Below are positions 24,311 through 34,684 of a stretch of DNA of 63,955 bases, piece after piece. A program made the translations under genes and the position numbers. The DNA lies in the NCBI GenBank assembly GCA_027483895.1, contig JAIXTP010000001.1, positions 1 through 63,955 of the forward strand, written 5' to 3'. Within the stretch, counting starts at the first letter, position 1; every line of letters starts with the position of its first letter. Source of the stretch: Hyphomicrobiales bacterium (lineage in GTDB: Bacteria > Pseudomonadota > Alphaproteobacteria > Rhizobiales > Beijerinckiaceae). Under the pieces are notes generated by a model. The model made no database searches. It was not told the origin of the DNA and was given only the letters and a program-made list of their open reading frames with translations.

Positions 24311-25395
24311 CCTTCGCCTTCACCACCCTCGGCCGCTACATCGCCTTGCGTTTCGCGAAAGCGATCGCGGTGGTGTTCATGACCGTCTTCGCGCTGATCT
24401 ACATGCTCGACTTCGTCGAGCTCATCCGCCGGACGAGCGACGTTCCCGGTGCGACGAACCTGCTGCTCGCCAGACTGGCCCTGTTCCGGACGCCGGCAGT
24501 GGCCGAGCAGGTCTTCCCCTTCGCGGTGCTTTTCGGCGCGATGGTGTCGCTGCTCGGCCTTTCGCGGAAGCTGGAACTCGTCGTCGCGCGTGCCGCGGGG
24601 ATCTCGGCCTGGCAGTTCCTCTCGCCGGCCCTGATCGTCGCGGCGGTACTCGGTACCGTGATGGTCGCGGCTTACAACCCGATCTCGGCGGTGCTCAAGG
24701 AACGAGCCGCGGCGGTCGAGAACAGGCTCTTCAACCAGAACCGCGACACGGTGGGCGGCGACATCTGGATCCGACAGAAAAGCGTCGACGGACAGGCGAT
24801 CATCCGCGCCACGACTGCGGATTTCCCGGCGGGCGAGATCGGCGGCGTGACGGTCTTCGCCTTCACACCTTCCGGCGCGTTCCATCAGCGGGTGGAAGGG
24901 AGCCGCGCGCGGCTCGATGCCGGATACTGGACGATCAGCGATGCCCGGATCAGCGCGCCGGGGACGGAGCCGGAGCGGCATGAGACCTTTCTCGTCGCCA
25001 GCAACCTGACGCGCGAGCAGCTTCGCCAATCCTTCGCCGCGGCCGATACCGTCCCCTTCTGGTCGCTGCCCGCCTGGATCGAGCGCACCGAACGGGCCGG
25101 CCTGGACTCGACGCGCTATCGCCAGCACTTCAATGCGCTCCTCGCGAGACCCGTGCTTTTCGCCGCGATGGTGCTGATCGCGGCTTCCGTATCGCTCCGC
25201 TTCTTCCGCTTCGGCGGTGTATCGCGGATGGTTTTGAGTGGCGTCGCGGCCGGGTTCATGCTCTATGTGGCGACCAAGTTGGCGGAGGATCTCGGTGCGG
25301 CCGGGATCCTTTCCACGGGCGTCGCGGCATGGTCGCCCGCAGTCGTCGGAGGCCTCCTGGGAGCACTCGCACTGCTCCATCAGGAAGACGGTTGA
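24307..25395 (+). CDS. lptG: LPS export permease LptG
   Basis: Partner permease of LptF, 362 aa. It has three N-terminal helices (FTTLGRYIALRFAKAIAVVFM...), the coupling helix LLGLSRKLELVVARAAGISAWQF, a periplasmic jellyroll (about residues 125-260) and three C-terminal helices. The start is TTG at 24307, overlapping the lptF stop as TTGA, with GGGAGGA upstream inside lptF. Confidence 0.93.
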   Translation: MTFAFTTLGRYIALRFAKAIAVVFMTVFALIYMLDFVELIRRTSDVPGATNLLLARLALFRTPAVAEQVFPFAVLFGAMVSLLGLSRKLELVVARAAGISAWQFLSPALIVAAVLGTVMVAAYNPISAVLKERAAAVENRLFNQNRDTVGGDIWIRQKSVDGQAIIRATTADFPAGEIGGVTVFAFTPSGAFHQRVEGSRARLDAGYWTISDARISAPGTEPERHETFLVASNLTREQLRQSFAAADTVPFWSLPAWIERTERAGLDSTRYRQHFNALLARPVLFAAMVLIAASVSLRFFRFGGVSRMVLSGVAAGFMLYVATKLAEDLGAAGILSTGVAAWSPAVVGGLLGALALLHQEDG

Positions 25396-27914
25396 TCGGA
25401 GTTTCGAAGGTGGCGTCCAGCGCTGCTCGGTTCTTGTCCCTGTTTCTCGTGGCGGCCCTTGCGGCCGGCGCGACGGGTGCGGCCGCCCAGACGATGACGG
25501 ACCGCCTCGCCAAGAAGACGCAGGGCAAGGACGCGCGGATGCTCGTCGAGGCCCGCGAGATCGTCTACGACCGCGACAAGGACACCGTCGCCGCGGTCGG
25601 CGACGTCCAGATCTATTACGAGGGCAAAGTCCTCGAGGCCGACCGCGTCATTTACGACAAGCCGAACAAGCGCGTGACGGCCATAGGCAATACGCGCCTG
25701 CGCGAGCCCGCGGGGCAGGTCGTCTACGGCGACCGCTTCGAACTGACCGACGATTTCAAGGACGGCTTCATCGACTCCGTGCGGACGACCACGCCGCAGA
25801 AGACGCGGCTCGCCGCGCCGCGGGCCGAACGCACGGACGGCGATACGACCGTCTTCGAGCTCGGCACCTACACGGCCTGCGAACCCTGCAAGGACGACCC
25901 GGCGAAGCCGCCGCTCTGGCAGGTCCGGGCCACGCGGATCATCCACAAGAACGAAGAGCGGATGATCTATTACGAGAACGCCACCTTCGACGTGGCGGGC
26001 GTTCCGATCTTCTGGATGCCGTACCTCTCGGCGCCCGACGCGACGGTCAAGCGCAAGACCGGCTTCCTGCCGCCGCGCTACATCGCGAACAACCAGCTCG
26101 GCACGGGCGCATCGCTGCCGTTCTTCTGGAACCTCGCGCCCAATTACGACCTCACGATCACGCCGACACTTCTTTCGCGGCAGGGCGTTCTCGGGCAGGC
26201 GGAATGGCGCCACCGCTTCGACAACGGCTCTTATCTGGTGCGGGCGGCCGGCATTTCGCAGATGGACAAGGGCGCGTTTCTCGCGGGTCCTTACGGCGCG
26301 GGCGACAAGGATTTCCGCGGCTCGCTGGAGACCGTCGGCAAATTCCTGATCAACGATAAATGGAACTGGGGTTGGGACCTCGCGCTCGTCTCCGACAAAT
26401 GGTTCTTCCGCAATTACCGCGTCCGCAGCGAAAGCCTGCGCGCGTTCAATACGAACGCGCTTCAGGCCTCGACCTCGACGGTCTATCTGCAGGGCAAGGG
26501 TGAACGCAGCTTCTTCGACCTGCGGAGCTTCTACTTCAAGACGCTGACGGCGGCCGATCCGCAGAACGAACAGCCCATCGTACTGCCGGTGATGGACTAC
26601 GACCGCCGTTTCGAGACGCCTTGGGCGCTCGAAGGCGAGACGCGCCTGACGATGAACGTGACGAGCCTGACTCGCGATCAGGCGGACTACCGCAGCCTCA
26701 TCACCTCCAGAAACGGCACGACCGTTTCCGGCCGCTATCAGGTGGACAGTCGCGACACCTGCATGACGGGGGCCTTCGTGCCGGCGTCCTGCTACATCCG
26801 CGGCATCGCCGGCAGCTATAGCCGCGCGACGACCGAACTCGCCTGGCGCCGGAACTTCATCGATCCCGTCGGGCAGAGCTGGACCCCGTTCACGTCGGTT
26901 CGCGGCGATCTGACCTATGCCTCGCTCGACACCAAGGGCACGACGGACGCGTATCAGACGAACTTCATCAGCTCCGAGAGCGATCCGTTCCTGCGGTCCA
27001 TGGCGACGATGGGGATGACGTATCGGTTCCCGTTCGTGGCGGCATCCGCGGGCGGAGCGCATGTGATCGAGCCGATCGGGCAGATCATCGTGCGGCCCGG
27101 CGAAACGCGGTCGGACAAGATCCCGAACGAAGACGCGCAGAGCCTCGTCTACGACGACACGAACCTGTTCTCCGTGAACAAATATTCGGGTTATGACCGG
27201 ATCGAGGGCGGCACGCGGGCCAATGTCGGCGCGTCCTATACCTTCACGGCGAACGGCGGCGCCTATCTCAACGCCCTGTTCGGCCAGTCCTTCCAGATGG
27301 CCGGGGCGAATTCCTACACGGATGGCGGGATCGCGCGGACCGGATTGGACTCCGGCCTCGATTCCAAGCGCGCGGATTACGTCACCCGCCTTCAGTTCGC
27401 GCCGAACAAGACCTACTCCTTCGCCGCGCGCGGCCGGTTCGACGAGGCCGATTTCGCGCTGCGCCGACTGGAGCTGCAGGCCACCGCGAATTTCGAACGC
27501 TTCTCGACGAACCTCATCTACGGTCGTTACGACGCGCAGCCTTCGCTCGGATATTTCCACCGCCGCGAGGGCGTCTCGGCCTTCACCAATGTGAAGCTCG
27601 ACCCCAACTGGTACGTCTTCGGCGGCGCCACGCTCGATTTCGCGCGCAACCTCGCGCAGCAGGAAATCAGCGGCATCAGCGACAGCACGGCCAAGACCGG
27701 GCGCCCCGGTCTCGCATCCATCGGTCTCGGCGCGGGATACAAGGACGACTGCACGCTCGTGGAGCTCGTCTATTCCAACAGCGCCCGCAATGCGGCCGAA
27801 GGAACGCAGGACCGCGTACAGACCTTCCTGCTGCGTATCGAGCTGCGGACGCTCGGCGCGACCCGCGTGACGCAGACCTACGGCACCACGGCCGACGCCA
27901 CGCAGAACCGATGA
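25392..27914 (+). CDS. lptD: LPS-assembly outer-membrane protein LptD
   Basis: Places LPS into the outer leaflet of the outer membrane with LptE. The 840-aa protein has a signal peptide (FLSLFLVAALAAGATGAAAQ), an N-terminal OstA/jellyroll domain (about residues 50-150, MLVEAREIVYDRDKDTVAA) and a long beta-barrel C-terminal part; the segment FWMPYLSAPDATVKRKTGFLPP marks the start of the LptD domain. Cysteines occur in two groups (TACEPCKDD, then DTCMTG and SCYIRG) plus a late KDDCTL, so inter-domain disulfides are possible. The TTG at 25392 overlaps the lptG stop (TTGA) like the preceding pair; a GTG at 25410 is the alternative start. Confidence 0.94.
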   Translation: MIGVSKVASSAARFLSLFLVAALAAGATGAAAQTMTDRLAKKTQGKDARMLVEAREIVYDRDKDTVAAVGDVQIYYEGKVLEADRVIYDKPNKRVTAIGNTRLREPAGQVVYGDRFELTDDFKDGFIDSVRTTTPQKTRLAAPRAERTDGDTTVFELGTYTACEPCKDDPAKPPLWQVRATRIIHKNEERMIYYENATFDVAGVPIFWMPYLSAPDATVKRKTGFLPPRYIANNQLGTGASLPFFWNLAPNYDLTITPTLLSRQGVLGQAEWRHRFDNGSYLVRAAGISQMDKGAFLAGPYGAGDKDFRGSLETVGKFLINDKWNWGWDLALVSDKWFFRNYRVRSESLRAFNTNALQASTSTVYLQGKGERSFFDLRSFYFKTLTAADPQNEQPIVLPVMDYDRRFETPWALEGETRLTMNVTSLTRDQADYRSLITSRNGTTVSGRYQVDSRDTCMTGAFVPASCYIRGIAGSYSRATTELAWRRNFIDPVGQSWTPFTSVRGDLTYASLDTKGTTDAYQTNFISSESDPFLRSMATMGMTYRFPFVAASAGGAHVIEPIGQIIVRPGETRSDKIPNEDAQSLVYDDTNLFSVNKYSGYDRIEGGTRANVGASYTFTANGGAYLNALFGQSFQMAGANSYTDGGIARTGLDSGLDSKRADYVTRLQFAPNKTYSFAARGRFDEADFALRRLELQATANFERFSTNLIYGRYDAQPSLGYFHRREGVSAFTNVKLDPNWYVFGGATLDFARNLAQQEISGISDSTAKTGRPGLASIGLGAGYKDDCTLVELVYSNSARNAAEGTQDRVQTFLLRIELRTLGATRVTQTYGTTADATQNR

Positions 27915-28912
27915 TCCCCCTCGCGCTCACGCAGGGCGACCCGGCCGGTATCGGCCCCGAATTGGCCCTGCACGCTTGGGCCGGCCGTTCGGCCTCAGCT
28001 CTTCCCCCTTTCTTCGTTTTGGCCGACCCCGGCTTGCTCGCGGAGCGAGCCGCCGCCGTCGGGCTCGACGTGCCCATGCGCGAAACCACGCCCGATCAAG
28101 CGGTCTCGATCTTCGACCGGGCTCTGCCGGTCGTGCCCCTCGAAAACTCGAGCCGCGCCGCGCCGGGCCTTCCCGACCCGGCCTCGGCCGGCGGCACGAT
28201 CGAGGCGATCGAGCGGGCGGTCGCGGCCGTCTTCGATGGAACCGCGTCGGCGGTCGTGACCAATCCGATCGCGAAATCAGTTCTTTACGCGGCGGGATTC
28301 ACCCATCCCGGCCACACCGAGTTTCTCGGCGCGCTCGCCGAGCGCCATACCGGCCGACCGGTTCGGCCCGTGATGCTGATCTGGTCCGAGCCGCTCGCGG
28401 TGGTTCCGATCACGATCCACGTGCCTCTGGCGCAGGTGGCCGGTCTGTTGACGCGCGATCTCGTGACGGAGACCGCGCGCATCACGCAGCGCGATTGGAT
28501 GAAGCGCTTCGGCGCGTCGCCGCGGATGGTGCTCGCGGGGCTCAATCCTCATGCCGGCGAAAGCGGAACCATCGGCCGCGAGGACGAAGAGGTCCTGCGC
28601 CCGGCGGTCGAGGCGCTGCGTGCGGAGGGGCTCGACATCCGCGGCCCCCTGCCCGCCGACACCTTGTTTCATGAACGCGCGCGGGCGGGTTACGACGTCG
28701 CGCTCTGCCCCTATCACGATCAGGCTCTGATCCCGGTGAAGACGCTGGCCTTCGATGACGGCGTGAACGTCACGCTGGGACTTCCCTTCATCCGCACCTC
28801 GCCCGACCACGGCACCGCCTTCGACATCGCGGGGCGGGGAACGGCGAAGCCGGACAGCCTGATCGCCGCGCTGCGCCTTGCCGCGCGGATGGCCGAGCGG
28901 AGCGCGGGATGA
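27911..28912 (+). CDS. pdxA: 4-hydroxythreonine-4-phosphate dehydrogenase
   Basis: NAD-dependent oxidation in the DXP-dependent pathway to pyridoxal 5'-phosphate. The 333-aa product has [16 protein letters not shown] at the N-terminus, [24 protein letters not shown], metal-binding [13 protein letters not shown], and [41 protein letters not shown], all diagnostic. ATG overlaps the lptD stop (ATGA). In many relatives surA separates lptD and pdxA; it is absent here. Confidence 0.96.
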   Translation: MIPLALTQGDPAGIGPELALHAWAGRSASALPPFFVLADPGLLAERAAAVGLDVPMRETTPDQAVSIFDRALPVVPLENSSRAAPGLPDPASAGGTIEAIERAVAAVFDGTASAVVTNPIAKSVLYAAGFTHPGHTEFLGALAERHTGRPVRPVMLIWSEPLAVVPITIHVPLAQVAGLLTRDLVTETARITQRDWMKRFGASPRMVLAGLNPHAGESGTIGREDEEVLRPAVEALRAEGLDIRGPLPADTLFHERARAGYDVALCPYHDQALIPVKTLAFDDGVNVTLGLPFIRTSPDHGTAFDIAGRGTAKPDSLIAALRLAARMAERSAG

Positions 28913-29760
28913 TCGACGACCTGCCCCCGCTGCGGGAAGTGATCGCCAAGCACGATCTCGCCGCAAAGAAATCGCTCGGCCAGAACTTCCTGTTCGACCT
29001 CAACCTGACGTCGCGGATCGCGCGGACCTCGGGGTCGCTCGAGGGAATGACGGTCATAGAGGTCGGGCCGGGGCCCGGCGGCCTCACGCGCGCACTCCTT
29101 GCGGAAGGTGCGGCACGGGTCGTCGCCGTCGAACGCGACGACCGTTGCCTCGCCGCCTTGGCCGAGATCGCCGCCCGCTATCCGGGGCAGCTCGACGTGG
29201 TTGCCGGCGACGCGCTCGAAACCGATTGGACCGCGCTGCTGCGGCCCGGCGAGCAGGCCCGCATCGTCGCGAACCTGCCCTACAATATCGGCACGGAACT
29301 GCTGACCCGATGGGTCGAGACGGAGCCGTGGCCGCCCTTCTTCGAAAGCCTGACGCTGATGTTCCAGCGCGAGGTCGCCGAGCGGATCGTCGCGGGACCG
29401 GACAAGCCGAAGGATTACGGCAGGCTCGGCGTGCTCTGCAATTGGCGATGCGAGACGAAGATCGCCTTCGACGTCTCCCCGAGCGCCTTCACGCCGCCGC
29501 CGAAAGTGACGTCGTCGATCGTGCGGCTGGTGCCCCGCACGGCGCCCCTGCCCTGCCGGACGCGCGACCTCTCGGCCGTCACGGCCGCGGCCTTCGGGCA
29601 GCGGCGCAAGATGCTGCGGCAGAGCCTCAAGGCCTTGGGCGTCGATACGGCGAAGCTGATCGCCGCCGCGGGCCTGGAAGAGACGGCCAGAGCCGAGACG
29701 GTGCCGGTCGAGGGTTTCGTGGCGTTGGCCAATGCCCTTGCCGAGCTTCGCGCCCGCTGA
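28909..29760 (+). CDS. rsmA: 16S rRNA (A1518/A1519-N6)-dimethyltransferase RsmA (KsgA)
   Basis: SAM-dependent dimethylation of two adjacent adenines near the 3' end of 16S rRNA during 30S assembly. The 283-aa protein has [12 protein letters not shown], the SAM-binding [16 protein letters not shown], and the catalytic [11 protein letters not shown], followed by the small C-terminal helical domain. ATG overlaps the pdxA stop. Its TGA directly abuts the gmk stop on the other strand (TGATCA). Confidence 0.97.
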   Translation: MIDDLPPLREVIAKHDLAAKKSLGQNFLFDLNLTSRIARTSGSLEGMTVIEVGPGPGGLTRALLAEGAARVVAVERDDRCLAALAEIAARYPGQLDVVAGDALETDWTALLRPGEQARIVANLPYNIGTELLTRWVETEPWPPFFESLTLMFQREVAERIVAGPDKPKDYGRLGVLCNWRCETKIAFDVSPSAFTPPPKVTSSIVRLVPRTAPLPCRTRDLSAVTAAAFGQRRKMLRQSLKALGVDTAKLIAAAGLEETARAETVPVEGFVALANALAELRAR

Positions 29761-30411
29761 TCAGAGATCGCCCATCAATCCGTCGACGAAATCGGGAAGC
29801 CCGACCTGACGGTCGCGACGCAGCCGTTCGGCGGACAGGATCGCGCGCAGGCGCGCGAAGGTCCGGCCAAGATCGTCGTTGACGAGCACATAGTCGTAAT
29901 CGCGCCAGCGCTCGATCTCGATCTTGGCGGCCTGCAGACGGCGGGCGATGACCTCCTGCGTATCCTCGGCCCGCCGCAGCAGACGCTGGCGCAGTTCCGG
30001 GATGGACGGCGGGAGGATGAAGACGCTGACCACGTCGCCGGGCGCATTGCCGCGCACCTGCTGGGCGCCCTGATAGTCGATGTCGAACAGGATGTCGTGG
30101 CCGGAGGTCAGCGAGGCCTCGATGGGCTTGCGGGGCGACCCGTAGTAGTTGCCGTGAACTTCCGCCCATTCGAGCAGATCGCCGCGGTCGCGCATTTCGA
30201 GGAATTCGGCGACCGAGATGAAGCGGTAATGCACGCCGTCGACCTCGCTGGGCCGGCGCTGGCGCGTGGTGACGGAGATGGAGAGCGTGAGGCTCGGCTC
30301 CTCGTCGCGCAGAAGACGCGTCAGCGTCGTCTTGCCCGCGCCGGAGGGCGAGGAGAGCACCAGCATCAGACCGCGACGCCCGATGATGTCGTTTTCGAGA
30401 AGTGCGGTCAT
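29761..30411 (-). CDS. gmk: Guanylate kinase
   Basis: ATP + GMP to ADP + GDP. The 216-aa protein has the P-loop [11 protein letters not shown] (about residues 20-30), the GMP-binding [19 protein letters not shown] and GNYYGSPR segments, and the [12 protein letters not shown]alker B region. It lies 14 bp after yicC, the common pairing. Confidence 0.97.
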   Translation of the reverse strand: MTALLENDIIGRRGLMLVLSSPSGAGKTTLTRLLRDEEPSLTLSISVTTRQRRPSEVDGVHYRFISVAEFLEMRDRGDLLEWAEVHGNYYGSPRKPIEASLTSGHDILFDIDYQGAQQVRGNAPGDVVSVFILPPSIPELRQRLLRRAEDTQEVIARRLQAAKIEIERWRDYDYVLVNDDLGRTFARLRAILSAERLRRDRQVGLPDFVDGLMGDL

Positions 30412-30425
30412 TTCGCGCGGTCGTC

Positions 30426-31307
30426 CTATTCGACGTTCTGAACCTGCTCCCGGAACTGCTCGACCTCGGTCTTCAGGTCAAGCCCGATCGCGGTCAGCGA
30501 GACGTCGTTGGACTTCGCGCACAGCGTATTCGCCTCTCGCGAGAATTCCTGCGCGATGAAGTCGAGCCTTCGGCCGATCGCGCCGCCTTCGGCCAGAAGC
30601 CCGCGGACCGCCTCGACATGCGCCCGGATCCTGTCGATCTCCTCGCGGATGTCGGCCTTCGCGGCCATCAGCACCGCCTCCTGATGCAGCCGCTGCGGAT
30701 CGAGGCCGGGGCCCGCGTCAGTCAGCAGCTTGATCTGCTCGGCAAGGCGCGCCCGGATCGCCTCGGGCTTGCGCGCAGGGCACGCATCCGCGGCATCGGC
30801 CAGGCGCGAGAACGCCGCGAGGCGGCTTTCGAGGAACCCGGCGAGCGCCCGCCCCTCTTCCGCGCGCGTACGCCGCAGGCTCGCGGCCGTCGCGCGCAGG
30901 CCGTCGAGCACGGCGGAAGAGACGGCTTCGTCCAGCACGTCGCCCGCTTCCACCACCTCGACGACGCCGCGGATGCCGAGAACGGCATCGAGCGAGGCGG
31001 CCCGCATGCCGGTGCGGCCGTCATAGGGCTCGAGCGCAGCGACCACGGCTTCGAGCAGCGCGGTATTCACCTTCACGCTCGCGGTCGGGCCCTCGCGCAC
31101 GGCGGTCATGGTCGCAAAGCACGTCCCGCGCTTCAGCACGTCGCCGAGAATGCGCCGCGCGTCTTCCTGCAGCGCGTCGAAAGGCGGCGGCAGACGGAGG
31201 CGGAGGTCGAGACCCTTGCCGTTCACCGTCTTGAGTTCCCAGACGATCCGCCAAGGACCGGCCTCGAAACTCTCGCGGGCGAAGCCCGTCATGCTGGTGA
31301 TGCTCAT
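30426..31307 (-). CDS. YicC/YloC family endoribonuclease
   Basis: A 293-aa protein with the family's N-terminal [36 protein letters not shown] and C-terminal [35 protein letters not shown] signatures. E. coli YicC is an Mn-dependent endoribonuclease linked to sRNA decay. The gene sits in the mltG-yicC-gmk order typical of alphaproteobacteria. Confidence 0.93.
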   Translation of the reverse strand: MSITSMTGFARESFEAGPWRIVWELKTVNGKGLDLRLRLPPPFDALQEDARRILGDVLKRGTCFATMTAVREGPTASVKVNTALLEAVVAALEPYDGRTGMRAASLDAVLGIRGVVEVVEAGDVLDEAVSSAVLDGLRATAASLRRTRAEEGRALAGFLESRLAAFSRLADAADACPARKPEAIRARLAEQIKLLTDAGPGLDPQRLHQEAVLMAAKADIREEIDRIRAHVEAVRGLLAEGGAIGRRLDFIAQEFSREANTLCAKSNDVSLTAIGLDLKTEVEQFREQVQNVE

Positions 31308-31373
31308 GCGCCGACTCGCCCCACGGAACCTCGTGGGACCATAGGAAGCCCGCGCAGGCGGCTCAAGCCGCGC

Positions 31374-32933
31374 TCAGTCGAGCTTGGGGACGGTCTTGGG
31401 GCTGTTGAGATCGAAGCTGTTGGGCGTCACGACCGGCTCGCGCCGCTCGGCCCGCGCGCCCGCGGCGGCCCCGTCCCCGGCCCGCAGATCGGCGGGCGGC
31501 ACGGGCGGCAGCGGCGGAGACTTCGGGAGATCGGGATTGGGAACGGGATCGCCCGCGAGCGGATCGGCGCTCGCGGTCACGGGCGGTGCGACGGGCGCCG
31601 GGGCGGAGGGAGCCGCGATCGGAGCCGCCGGAGACGTCGCGTCCTTGCGTTCGGCCTCGATCTGGCGCCAACGCGAGACGTTGCGGTTGTGCTGGTCGAG
31701 CGTCTCGGCGAAGACGTGCCCGCCGGTGCCGTCGGCCACGAAGAACAGGTCCTTCGTCCGCGAGGGGTTCGCCACCGCTTCGAGCGAGGCACGCCCCGGA
31801 TTGCCGATCGGACCGGGCGGAAGACCCGCGATGACATAGGTGTTGAACGGCGTCTGGCTGTCGATGTCCGCGCGCGTGATCGAGCGGCCGAGCGAGCCCT
31901 TGCCGCCCACGAGCCCGTAGATGATCGTGGGATCGGACTGGAGGCGCATGTTGCGCATCAGGCGGTTGACGAAGACGCCCGCGACACGGGTCCGCTCGTC
32001 GGCGCGTCCGGTCTCCTTCTCGACGATCGAGGCGAGAATCACGAGTTCCTGCGGACTGCGCAGCGGCAGATCCGGCGAGCGGCGGGCCCAGATCTCGCGC
32101 ACGACGCGGGCGTGATCCTGCGCCATGCGGTCGAGCAGCTGCGAGCGCGACATGCCGCGAGTGAATTTGTAGGTCTCGGGCAGCAGCGTGCCCTCGCGCG
32201 GAATGTCACGCACCTCGCCCGACAGCACGTCGTTGTCGCGGATACGTTCGACGATCTGCTCGGAGGTAAGCCCTTCGGGAATCAGGAGCGAGTGGAGGAC
32301 CGACTTGCCTTCCACCAGCGTGTCCATGACCTCGCCGAGGCTCGCCTCGCGACGGAAGAGATACTCGCCCGCCTTGATCTTGGAAGCGGCGCCGGTGGCG
32401 TAAAGCCCCATCATGAACAGCACCGGGCGATCGATGACGCCCTCATGCTGCAATTGCTCGGTCACGTCGGCGGCCCCGCCGCGCACGATGACGACCTTGT
32501 CGCCCGCGAGCGGCCCGGGCGATTCGATCTGCCGTTGCGCGACATAGACGCCGGCGGCGGCCCCCAGCCCGATCACGAGCAGGAAGGAGAACAGCCCCGA
32601 CATGAAATTGACCCAAGGGCGCTCGCTCCGCGATGAGGGCGGCGGCGGCGGCGCGGGAACGGGCTGGATCGCCGCACTCGGGCTCTTGGGTACGAGCCGG
32701 GACATGAAACCGCGGGAGCGCGCGGAAGCGACGGGCTGCACGGGCTCGGAGGGCGCAGACGCATCCGCGGGCGCGGACGCGTCGTTCGGGCGCCCCTCCA
32801 CCGCATCGATCGCGGCGACCGGCTCCGATTCGGACAGACGCGACGAAGGCTCCGGCGAAGCGGCGTCTCCCTGCGTCTGCGTCTTGTCGTGGTCGGGCAT
32901 GCTCTCGTCCGGTCCGTGCCCCGTCGGGCTCAT
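31374..32933 (-). CDS. mltG: Endolytic murein transglycosylase MltG
   Basis: Inner-membrane lytic transglycosylase that cleaves nascent glycan strands. The 519-aa protein is longer than E. coli MltG (340 aa): about 108 N-terminal cytoplasmic residues rich in Ala, Pro, Ser and acids, one transmembrane helix (FMSGLFSFLLVIGLGAAAGVYV), then the YceG fold with the catalytic Glu in ILASIVEKETGRADER and the SLGRSITRADIDSQTPFNTYVIAGLPPGPIGNPG motif. A Pro/Ala-rich C-terminal tail of about 90 residues follows. A start at 32900 (MPDHDK) is possible; neither has a strong ribosome site. Confidence 0.93.
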   Translation of the reverse strand: MSPTGHGPDESMPDHDKTQTQGDAASPEPSSRLSESEPVAAIDAVEGRPNDASAPADASAPSEPVQPVASARSRGFMSRLVPKSPSAAIQPVPAPPPPPSSRSERPWVNFMSGLFSFLLVIGLGAAAGVYVAQRQIESPGPLAGDKVVIVRGGAADVTEQLQHEGVIDRPVLFMMGLYATGAASKIKAGEYLFRREASLGEVMDTLVEGKSVLHSLLIPEGLTSEQIVERIRDNDVLSGEVRDIPREGTLLPETYKFTRGMSRSQLLDRMAQDHARVVREIWARRSPDLPLRSPQELVILASIVEKETGRADERTRVAGVFVNRLMRNMRLQSDPTIIYGLVGGKGSLGRSITRADIDSQTPFNTYVIAGLPPGPIGNPGRASLEAVANPSRTKDLFFVADGTGGHVFAETLDQHNRNVSRWRQIEAERKDATSPAAPIAAPSAPAPVAPPVTASADPLAGDPVPNPDLPKSPPLPPVPPADLRAGDGAAAGARAERREPVVTPNSFDLNSPKTVPKLD

Positions 32934-32976
32934 CGAGCCACAGTAGTGCAGATTGTGGCGGAACGGCGGGTGCCGA

Positions 32977-34242
32977 TCAGCCCTGATAGCGGCGGAAGAC
33001 GAGCGAAGCGTTCGTGCCGCCGAAGCCGAACGAGTTCGACAGGGCGATGTTCACTTCCCGTTGCTTGGCCTTGTGCGGCACGAGATCGATCGCGGTCTCG
33101 ACGGAAGGATCGTCGAGATTGAGCGTCGGCGGAACCATCCCGTCGCGGATCGCGAGGATCGAGAAGATCGCTTCCACGGCGCCCGCGGCCCCGAGAAGAT
33201 GGCCGATCGACGACTTCGTGGACGACATGCAAAGCTCGCCCGCGGCATTGCCCAGCAGACGCTCGACGGCCTTCAGTTCGATCTCGTCGCCGAGCGGCGT
33301 CGAGGTGCCATGGGCATTGATGTAGTCGAGGTCGGACGGCGAGACGCCCGCGCGCTTGAGCGCGGCGGACATGCAGCGATACGCGCCGTCGCCGTCTTCG
33401 GACGGAGAGGTGATGTGATAGGCGTCGCCCGACAGGCCGTAGCCGATGACCTCGGCATAGATCTTCGCGCCGCGCGCCTTCGCATGCTCGAGCTCCTCGA
33501 GCACGACGACGCCCGCGCCCTCGCCCATCACGAAGCCGTCGCGCGCCTTGTCGTAAGGGCGGGACGCCTTGGTCGGCTCGTCGTTGAACGAGGTCGAGAG
33601 GGCACGGCAGGCGACGAAGCCCGCGAGCGAGATGCGGCTGATCGGAGATTCGGCGCCGCCGGCGACCATCACGTCGGCATCGCCGAGCGCGATGAGACGC
33701 GCCGCGTCGCCGAGCGCATGGGCGCCCGTGGAGCAGGCCGTCACGACCGAGTGGTTCGGCCCCTTGAGGCCGTGCTGGATCGAGACGTAGCCGGAGACGA
33801 GATTGATGAGCCGTCCCGGAATGAAGAACGGCGAAATGCGGCGCGGGCCCTTCTCGATCAGCGTCTGCGACGCCTCGTAGATGCCCCCGATGCCGCCGAT
33901 GCCCGAACCGATGAGAACGCCGGTGGACGTCTGATCCTCATAGCTCTCCGGCTTCCAGCCGGAATCGGCGAGCGCCTGCGTTGCCGCGGCGATGCCGTAG
34001 AGGATGAAGTCGTCGACCTTGCGCTGTTCCTTGGGCTCCATCCACTCGTCGGCATTGAAGGTGCCGTCGGTGCCGTCGCCGCGCGGGATCTGGCAGGAGA
34101 TACGGGCCGGAAGATCCGACACGTCGACGTTGATGGTGGGACCCGCTCCGCTCTCGCCGGCGAGAAGACGACGCCAAGTGACGTCGACTCCGCAGCCCAG
34201 CGGCGAAACCATTCCCATCCCGGTAACGACGACGCGACGCAT
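32977..34242 (-). CDS. fabF: Beta-ketoacyl-ACP synthase II
   Basis: Condenses malonyl-ACP with acyl-ACP in fatty-acid elongation. 421 aa with the Cys-His-His triad visible in VTACSTGAHAL, INAHGTSTPLGD and SSIGHLLGAAGA, plus the C-terminal NSFGFGGTNASLVF. It follows acpP by 39 bp in the cluster fabD-fabG-acpP-fabF, then mltG 43 bp downstream. Confidence 0.97.
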   Translation of the reverse strand: MRRVVVTGMGMVSPLGCGVDVTWRRLLAGESGAGPTINVDVSDLPARISCQIPRGDGTDGTFNADEWMEPKEQRKVDDFILYGIAAATQALADSGWKPESYEDQTSTGVLIGSGIGGIGGIYEASQTLIEKGPRRISPFFIPGRLINLVSGYVSIQHGLKGPNHSVVTACSTGAHALGDAARLIALGDADVMVAGGAESPISRISLAGFVACRALSTSFNDEPTKASRPYDKARDGFVMGEGAGVVVLEELEHAKARGAKIYAEVIGYGLSGDAYHITSPSEDGDGAYRCMSAALKRAGVSPSDLDYINAHGTSTPLGDEIELKAVERLLGNAAGELCMSSTKSSIGHLLGAAGAVEAIFSILAIRDGMVPPTLNLDDPSVETAIDLVPHKAKQREVNIALSNSFGFGGTNASLVFRRYQG

Positions 34243-34281
34243 GCAGTCCGACCCGTCTTGAATGCAGAATCGCGAAGGCGC

Positions 34282-34518
34282 TTACGCGGCCTTCTTTTCC
34301 AGGAAGGAGATCGCGTCGCCGACCGTGCGGATCGTCTCGGCGGCATCGTCCGGGATCTCGACCGAGAACTCTTCTTCGAACGCCATGACCAGTTCGACCG
34401 TGTCGAGGCTGTCGGCGCCCAGGTCGTCGATGAAGTTGGCGCTCTCGATCACCTTGTCGGCTTCGACGCCGAGATGCTCGATGACGATCTTCTTCACGCG
34501 GGCCGCGATGTCGCTCAT
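34282..34518 (-). CDS. acpP: Acyl carrier protein
   Basis: 78-aa acidic four-helix carrier with the phosphopantetheine serine in [18 protein letters not shown]. The ribosome site GAGGAA lies 7 nt before the ATG. It has its own probable promoter in the 267-bp spacer from fabG, as expected for such an abundant protein. Confidence 0.98.
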   Translation of the reverse strand: MSDIAARVKKIVIEHLGVEADKVIESANFIDDLGADSLDTVELVMAFEEEFSVEIPDDAAETIRTVGDAISFLEKKAA

Positions 34519-34655
34519 GTCAGTTCCTCATTCACTCGATTGTTCGCGGCGGCCGTCCCGGCACACCGCCGTTGAAGGATGATCCGGACCGCGGGAAGCC
34601 GACCGGCGCAAGGACGGTCCCCTCGGCGAATCCGTAAGAAACGCGAGGGAACTCT

Positions 34656-34684
34656 CTCAAACGCCGCAGCGTCCGGTGCGTCAA
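34656..34684 (-). promoter_or_regulatory. Candidate sigma-70 promoter of acpP
   Basis: On the minus strand TTGACG (34679-34684), 17 bp, then TTTGAG (34656-34661), about 140 nt before the acpP ATG. The -35 is good and the -10 poor. Confidence 0.42.

Noticed and set aside
25380..27560. A 726-codon open frame antisense to lptD
   Set aside because: Its composition is His/Arg/Asp/Glu-rich as expected from the complement of GC-rich coding DNA, it has no family motif, and lptD on the other strand is complete and certain.
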